Assembly (NCBI GenBank): GCA_017792425.1
Contig: CP051233.1
Location: forward strand, 3,187,998 to 3,251,997
DNA: 64,000 nt
From: Thalassovita sp.
Lineage (GTDB): Bacteria > Pseudomonadota > Alphaproteobacteria > Rhodobacterales > Rhodobacteraceae
Reading direction: 5' to 3'
Shown: one piece after another, positions 59,565-64,000 of the stretch
How the letters are laid out: every line of letters starts with the position of its first letter
Numbering within the stretch: the stretch's first letter is position 1
Program-made: the position numbers and the translations under genes
The notes under the pieces: generated by a model
What the model was told of the DNA's origin: nothing
The model's database searches: none
Seen by the model: the letters and a program-made list of their open reading frames with translations, nothing else

Positions 59565-60821
59565 ATGCCCTTGATGAAAAGTTGGGTCGCCTCGGCAAAT
59601 ACCGCCGACTGCCCGTTCCCGCTGAACAACCTGCCCTATGGCGTGTTCGAAACAGATGACTTGGAACCGCGCTGCGGTGTGGCCATCGGCAACATGATCC
59701 TGGATTGCCACGCCGCGGAAGAGGCGGGCCTGATCGACCTGTCGGAATTTCCGCTGTTCGACGTCCCGTTCTGGAACGAGGTGATGGAGGAAGGCCCCGA
59801 GTTGTGGGCCGCCCTGCGCGCCCGCCTGACCGCGATCCTGGCCGACGGCAGCGCCGACCGCGCCGCGGCGGAACCAATGCTGGTGCCGCAAGCCGAAGCG
59901 ACGCTGCACATGCCGTTCCTGATCTCGGAGTACACCGATTTCTACGCGGGCCGAAACCATGCCTTCAACGTGGGCACCATGTTCCGTGGCCCGGAAAACG
60001 CACTGCCGCCGAACTGGCTGCACATTCCCATCGGCTACAACGGTCGGGCGTCGTCGGTCGTGGTCAGCGGCGCGGGCGTGCGCCGTCCCTGGGGCCAGTT
60101 GAAGGGGCCGCAGGACGATGCCCCGCGCTTTGCCCCTTGCGCCCGGTTCGACCTGGAACTGGAAATGGGCGCCATCGTTGGTCAGGCATCCGAAGGGCCG
60201 ATCACGGTGCAAGAGGCGGACGACAACATCTTTGGCTATGTGCTGCTGAACGACTGGTCGGCGCGCGACATCCAGGCGTGGGAATACCAGCCGCTGGGTC
60301 CGTTCCAGGCCAAGGCGACCGCCACGACCATCAGCCCGTGGATCGTTACCAAGGCCGCGCTGGAACCTTTCCGCAGCGAAACACCCGCGCGGGAGTTCGA
60401 GCTGCTGGACCACCTCAAGGACTGCGGGCCGATGCTGTATGACATCGATCTGGCCGTAACGCTGGCCCCCGAAGGCAAGGACGCCACCACCATTGCGCGG
60501 ACTAACTACAAGGAAATGTACTATTCGGCGGCCCAGCAGTTGGCGCATCACACCACCAGCGGTTGCCCAATGAACGTGGGTGACCTGCTGGGGTCCGGCA
60601 CGATCTCGGGGGCTACGAAACCCGAACGTGGTTCGCTGCTGGAACTCAGCTGGGGCGGGAAGGAACCCCTGACGCTGGACACCGGCGAAGAGCGCTCCTT
60701 CCTGGAAGACGGCGACACGCTGACGCTGCACGGCGCGGCGCGTGGTGACGGATACACCATCGGATTCGGCGATTGCGCAGGCAAGGTTCTGCCCGCCCTG
60801 ACCAACCCCTACAAACGCTAA
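59565..60821 (+). CDS. fahA: Fumarylacetoacetase
   Basis: A 418-residue hydrolase splitting fumarylacetoacetate into fumarate and acetoacetate. An N-terminal SH3-like domain is followed by the metal site: DFYAGRNHAFNVG, ELEMGAIVG and LLNDWSARDIQAWEYQPLG. I start at MPLMKSW with GAAGGAG 6 bases upstream. It follows hmgA without a maleylacetoacetate isomerase gene between. Confidence 0.96.
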   Translation: MPLMKSWVASANTADCPFPLNNLPYGVFETDDLEPRCGVAIGNMILDCHAAEEAGLIDLSEFPLFDVPFWNEVMEEGPELWAALRARLTAILADGSADRAAAEPMLVPQAEATLHMPFLISEYTDFYAGRNHAFNVGTMFRGPENALPPNWLHIPIGYNGRASSVVVSGAGVRRPWGQLKGPQDDAPRFAPCARFDLELEMGAIVGQASEGPITVQEADDNIFGYVLLNDWSARDIQAWEYQPLGPFQAKATATTISPWIVTKAALEPFRSETPAREFELLDHLKDCGPMLYDIDLAVTLAPEGKDATTIARTNYKEMYYSAAQQLAHHTTSGCPMNVGDLLGSGTISGATKPERGSLLELSWGGKEPLTLDTGEERSFLEDGDTLTLHGAARGDGYTIGFGDCAGKVLPALTNPYKR

Positions 60822-60833
60822 AGGATACCCACC

Positions 60834-61784
60834 ATGGCAAAGGCATTCGCGTCCCAGGGGGACATGACAGAAAAAACCATCAGCTTCACCGAGGTCGGCG
60901 AGGGGCTCTATGCTTTCACCGCCGAGGGCGACCCGAACTCGGGTGTGATCATCGGTGACGACAGCGTGATGATCGTCGAGGCACAGGCCACCCCGCGGCT
61001 GGCGCAAAAGGTGATCGACTGCGTTCGCAGCGTCACTGACAAACCGATCACCCACGTGGCCCTGACCCACTATCACGCCGTGCGCGTGTTGGGGGCCAGC
61101 GCCTTTGGGGCGCAGCAAATCCTGATGTCGGACAAGGCGCGCAGCATGGTCGTGGAACGCGGTCAGGAAGACTGGGACAGCGAATTCCAACGCTTCCCCC
61201 GCCTGTTCGAAGGCCACGAAAGCATTCCCGGCCTGACCTGGCCCACCACCACGTTTTCAGACAGCATGACGGTCTACCTGGGCAATCGCCGAGTTGACCT
61301 GATGCACCTGGGTCGCGCTCATACCGCTGGCGATATCGTCATCCATGTACCCGATCAAAACGTCATGTTCACCGGCGATATCGTCGAGTACCACTCTGCC
61401 TGCTATTGCGGCGACGGCCATTTCGATGACTGGGGCGATACGCTGGACAACATCAAATGGTTCGACGTGGACGCCATCGCGCCAGGCCGGGGCGATGCGC
61501 TGATCGGCAAGGAGATGGTGAACGCCGCCATCGAGAATACCCGCGACTTCGTTGGCAGCACCTATCGCCCGGCGGCAAAGGTCGCCGCACGCGGCGGCAG
61601 TCTGAAAGAAGCCTGGGACGCCGTCCGCGCCGAATGTGACCCCAAGTTCGCCGACTACGCGATCTACGAACACTGCCTGCCTTTCAATGTTGCCCGCGCC
61701 TATGACGAAGCCCGCGGCATCGACACCCCCCGCATCTGGACCGCGCAGCGCGATCTGGAAATGTGGGAGGCCCTGCAAGGCTGA
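60834..61784 (+). CDS. Metallo-beta-lactamase-fold hydrolase with an altered metal motif
   Basis: A 316-residue MBL-fold protein. The usual HxHxDH is THYHAVRVLG here, so Asp and the final His are Val and Arg. A His in LGRAHTAGD and an Asp in MFTGDIVEYHS remain. A three-His site 1 could still hold one metal, but site 2 is incomplete. It is 12 bases after fahA in the homogentisate operon. Function is unknown; hydrolysis of a pathway thioester or lactone is possible. Confidence 0.8.
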   Translation: MAKAFASQGDMTEKTISFTEVGEGLYAFTAEGDPNSGVIIGDDSVMIVEAQATPRLAQKVIDCVRSVTDKPITHVALTHYHAVRVLGASAFGAQQILMSDKARSMVVERGQEDWDSEFQRFPRLFEGHESIPGLTWPTTTFSDSMTVYLGNRRVDLMHLGRAHTAGDIVIHVPDQNVMFTGDIVEYHSACYCGDGHFDDWGDTLDNIKWFDVDAIAPGRGDALIGKEMVNAAIENTRDFVGSTYRPAAKVAARGGSLKEAWDAVRAECDPKFADYAIYEHCLPFNVARAYDEARGIDTPRIWTAQRDLEMWEALQG

Positions 61785-61794
61785 ACCCCCTGCC

Positions 61795-61848
61795 CGGGCG
61801 GGGAAACCCGCCCGCAGCGACCCCGCCACACCGCGCCCCTTTGGGGCG
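61795..61848 (+). other. Two hairpins between the MBL and FAD-monooxygenase genes
   Basis: CGGGCGGG (61795-61802) and CCCGCCCG (61807-61814) close a GAAA tetraloop, and CGCCCC (61834-61839) and GGGGCG (61843-61848) close TTT. There is no U-tract. They may tune mRNA stability within the operon. Confidence 0.5.
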
Positions 61849-61882
61849 TGAACGATCCCTTCTTGCCTCTGGGAGGAGCACC

Positions 61883-63490
61883 ATGAACAAGATCTTCGAG
61901 ATCCCCCTTTACCCCTATTCCCGCAGCCCCGATCAGGATGCGGCCAAGCCTGTCCGCCACAAGGTTGTGGTCGTGGGTGCCGGCCCCATCGGACTGGGTG
62001 CCGCAATCGACCTTGCCCAACAGGGTATCGAGGTCGTTGTCGTCGATGACAACGATAAGGTCAGCTTTGGCAGCCGTGCGGTCTGCTATGCCAAGCGCCC
62101 GCTGGAAATTCTTGAACGCCTGGGCTGCGGTCAGCCGATGGTGGACAAGGGTGTGGAGTGGAACATCGGCAAGGTGTTCTTTGACCAGCGCAAGGTCTAT
62201 GAATTCAACCTGTTGCCCGAAGGCGGCCACCGCTTTCCGGCCTTCATCAACCTGCAGCAATACTACTTCGAAGAATACATGGTGAACCGCGTCCGCGAGT
62301 TGCAGACCGAAGGCGCGCCGATTGAACTGCGCGGCAACACCAAGTGCCTGTCGGTCGAGGACAAGGGCGATCACGTCAACGTTCTGCTGGACACCCCCGA
62401 AGGCGAATACCGGATCGAGGCTGATTGGCTAATCGCCTGTGACGGCGCTGGCAGCCCGATCCGCGCGATGATGGGGCTGGATTTCGTCGGCCGCGTGTTC
62501 GAGGACAACTTCCTGATCGCGGACGTGATCATGGAGGCCGACTTTCCGACAGAGCGTTGGTTCTGGTTCGACCCGCCCTTCAACCGTGGCCAGTCCGCCC
62601 TGCTGCACAAGCAGCCTGATGGCGTCTGGCGGATCGACCTGCAACTGGGCTGGGACATCGACAAAGAGAAGGAAAAGAAGCCCGAAAACGTCATCCCCCG
62701 CCTGAAGGCCATGCTGGGCGAGGATGTGAAATTCGAGCTGGAGTGGGTTTCGATCTACACCTTCCAGTGCCGCCGGATGGAAAAATTCCGCCACAACCGC
62801 GTGATCTTTGCCGGGGACGCCGCCCACCAGGTCAGCCCGTTTGGCGCACGCGGGGCCAACAGCGGCCTTCAGGACACTGACAACCTGATCTGGAAACTCA
62901 AACTGGTGATCGACGGAAAAGCACCGGATTCTCTGCTGGAAACCTATGATTTGGAACGGGTTTACGGCGCGGATGAAAACATCCTGAACTCCTCGCGCTC
63001 GACCGATTTCATCACGCCGAAGTCGGAAATCAGCCGCGTGTTCCGCAATGCGGTGCTGGACCTGAGCGAACACCACGATTTCGCCCGTCCGCTGGTGAAC
63101 TCTGGTCGCCTGTCAGTGCCCTGCACCTATGACGGATCCCCCCTGAACAACGCAGACCTGCTGGACGGTCCCACCCGGAGCCGCCCCGGTTCGCCCTGCG
63201 CCGATGTTCCGCTGAACGGCGGCTATCTGCTGGATAAGCTGGGTGATCGGTTCACCCTGATGACGATCAACGTGGACGCCCCCGCAATGCTGGACGTGGA
63301 CGGGGTGGAGATCACCAACCTTGCCCTGACCAGTGAGGGGGCCGATCCGGCGCTGTCTGAACGCTACCTTGGGTGCGCTTCGGGCGCCGTTTACCTGATC
63401 CGCCCGGATCAGCATGTCGCCGCCCGCTGGGGCCGCTACGATGAAACCGCTGTCCGCGCCGCCCTGCGCCGCGCCATTGGCAAGGAGTAA
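61883..63490 (+). CDS. FAD-dependent aromatic monooxygenase (PheA/TfdB type)
   Basis: A 535-residue flavoprotein hydroxylase. The N-terminal dinucleotide fold has VVVGAGPIGLGAAIDLA, the DG motif is IACDGAGSPIRAMM, and the second FAD motif is FAGDAAHQVSPFGARGAN. The family hydroxylates phenolic acids. In this cluster a 3-hydroxyphenylacetate 6-hydroxylase-type reaction, yielding homogentisate, is plausible but not shown. GGGAGGAG is 6 bases upstream. Confidence 0.87.
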   Translation: MNKIFEIPLYPYSRSPDQDAAKPVRHKVVVVGAGPIGLGAAIDLAQQGIEVVVVDDNDKVSFGSRAVCYAKRPLEILERLGCGQPMVDKGVEWNIGKVFFDQRKVYEFNLLPEGGHRFPAFINLQQYYFEEYMVNRVRELQTEGAPIELRGNTKCLSVEDKGDHVNVLLDTPEGEYRIEADWLIACDGAGSPIRAMMGLDFVGRVFEDNFLIADVIMEADFPTERWFWFDPPFNRGQSALLHKQPDGVWRIDLQLGWDIDKEKEKKPENVIPRLKAMLGEDVKFELEWVSIYTFQCRRMEKFRHNRVIFAGDAAHQVSPFGARGANSGLQDTDNLIWKLKLVIDGKAPDSLLETYDLERVYGADENILNSSRSTDFITPKSEISRVFRNAVLDLSEHHDFARPLVNSGRLSVPCTYDGSPLNNADLLDGPTRSRPGSPCADVPLNGGYLLDKLGDRFTLMTINVDAPAMLDVDGVEITNLALTSEGADPALSERYLGCASGAVYLIRPDQHVAARWGRYDETAVRAALRRAIGKE

Positions 63491-63494
63491 CCCG

Positions 63495-63695
63495 ATGCCC
63501 GTGAATCTGACCCCGAATATCGCGAAAGCCGATGATTTCTATGCCGAACTTCTGGCCACCCACGAAGGGTTGACCAAGGCCGAAAGCGACGCGCTGAACG
63601 CCCGGCTGATCCTGATCCTGGCCAATCACATCGGCGACCGCGAGGTGCTGTCCGCTGCGCTGACCACCGCCAGGGACACCGCCCACAAGGGCTGA
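63495..63695 (+). CDS. DUF2783 family protein
   Basis: A 66-residue protein, all helical (MPVNLTPNIAKADDFYAELL...), matching DUF2783. AAGGAG lies within the end of the monooxygenase gene, 4 bases before its stop. In other Rhodobacterales this family is found beside this class of FAD monooxygenase, so an accessory role is inferred. Confidence 0.82.
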   Translation: MPVNLTPNIAKADDFYAELLATHEGLTKAESDALNARLILILANHIGDREVLSAALTTARDTAHKG

Positions 63696-63709
63696 GCCGC
63701 TGAAACCCC

Positions 63710-63745
63710 GACCGCCCCGGCGCTGCACAGCTGACCGGGGCGGTC
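63710..63745 (+). terminator. Terminator-like hairpin after the DUF2783 gene
   Basis: GACCGCCCCGG (63710-63720) pairs with CCGGGGCGGTC (63735-63745), followed by GCTTTGTG. The T-run is short. It may end the hmgA operon. Confidence 0.6.
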
Positions 63746-63811
63746 GCTTTGTGATGACAGACCGCGGTTTTGTGGTGTACTGAACAGGCGCCACCAACCC
63801 GAGGCCAAATC

Positions 63812-64000
63812 ATGCCAGCACCTAAAAACCATTTCAAATCAGCACTTTCCGCAGGCCAAATGCAATACGGTTGCTGGTCAGGCTTTGCAGATCCCTTCGC
63901 CATAGAGGTGCTGGGCACCGCCGGGTTTGACTGGATCGTGGTCGATGGGGAACATGCGGCGAACGATATCCGGTCCATCATGTTTCAGCTTCAGGCCTTG
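63812..64000 (+). CDS. HpcH/HpaI aldolase-family protein (3' end outside window)
   Basis: The first 63 residues of an aldolase/citrate-lyase-type enzyme. MQYGCWSGFADPFAIEVLGT and DWIVVDGEHAANDI are the family start, and the DGEH block carries a metal/substrate residue. Such enzymes cleave 4-hydroxy-2-oxo acids. GAGG precedes the ATG. It may belong to the aromatic cluster or be a separate unit after the hairpin at 63710. Confidence 0.85.
   Translation, partial: MPAPKNHFKSALSAGQMQYGCWSGFADPFAIEVLGTAGFDWIVVDGEHAANDIRSIMFQLQAL

Noticed and set aside
58140..61217. A 1025-codon open frame on the minus strand across hmgA, fahA and the MBL gene
   Set aside because: It is antisense to three clearly recognised genes, has His/Arg/Gln-rich shadow composition and no family motif. 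GC-rich codon use commonly opens such frames.
1..64000. tRNA or rRNA genes, CRISPR arrays, insertion sequences and prophage
   Set aside because: I found no T-loop/cloverleaf pattern, regularly spaced direct repeats, transposase motifs or phage genes. Small RNAs with weak sequence conservation could still be missed.

Overview
The window is GC-rich, densely coding DNA from an alphaproteobacterium of the Rhodobacterales (Roseobacter/Rhodobacter group). Four things point there: the ccoNOQP-ccoGHIS plus fnrL-hemN neighbourhood, the split F0 ATP synthase operon with a b' subunit, the order ffh - acetyltransferases - chorismate mutase - rpsP - rimM - trmD - rplS - rpmE, and the presence of MipZ. The genus cannot be fixed from sequence reading alone. 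I saw no rRNA, tRNA, insertion sequence, prophage or CRISPR array.

Layout. 1-1135: the 3' part of a D-Ala-D-Ala carboxypeptidase with a SPOR domain. 1169-12002: microaerobic respiration on the minus strand. It holds the cbb3 oxidase structural genes (ccoNOQP), the assembly genes (ccoGHIS) and the regulator fnrL. A universal-stress gene and anaerobic hemN are divergent. Four FNR-type boxes (TTGAY-N4-RTCAA) tie the block together. 13416-23084: housekeeping genes (era, rnc, lepB, acpS, pdxJ, rel/spoT, rpoZ, folK), with a shortened KptA-like protein between acpS and pdxJ. 23226-30599: an NYN-domain protein, a cytochrome c, a tightly overlapping operon ispH-lysE-DUF3429-methyltransferase-rnhA-TRIC, two small membrane proteins, and fmt with two peptide deformylase genes, one lacking key catalytic residues. 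30600-42998: an AT-rich gap, a MalY-type lyase, a glutathionyl-hydroquinone-reductase-like GST, cobC-cobD, a lytic transglycosylase, a MOSC protein, smc, small proteins and a FadR-type regulator. 43053-45643: the F0 operon atpI-B-E-b'-b. 45885-48687: ArsR, EamA and LysR genes and an azoreductase. 48945-56579: the SRP/ribosome/tRNA-modification block (ffh, three tandem acetyltransferases, chorismate mutase, rpsP, rimM, trmD, rplS, rpmE), interrupted by a sulfotransferase-like gene and a membrane protein. 56773-57582: mipZ. 57586-64000: an aromatic catabolic cluster. A MarR regulator is divergent from hmgA, fahA, an atypical metallo-beta-lactamase-fold gene, a FAD monooxygenase and a DUF2783 gene. 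A truncated HpcH/HpaI aldolase gene ends the window.

How it works together. FnrL probably senses low oxygen and switches on the high-affinity oxidase, its assembly factors, the stress protein and oxygen-independent haem synthesis. The MarR protein probably represses homogentisate breakdown through an inverted repeat over the hmgA promoter.

Most of the window is conserved chromosomal backbone, and I do not see a clear new defence or mobile system. The items most worth a second look are the degenerate deformylase beside def/fmt, the triplet of paralogous acetyltransferases beside ffh/rpsP, the small KptA-like protein, the metal-site-altered MBL protein with its FAD monooxygenase in the homogentisate cluster, a dispersed 23-nt motif (GGAGTATTT ... 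GCAAGATGAAG), and strong hairpins on both sides of atpE.
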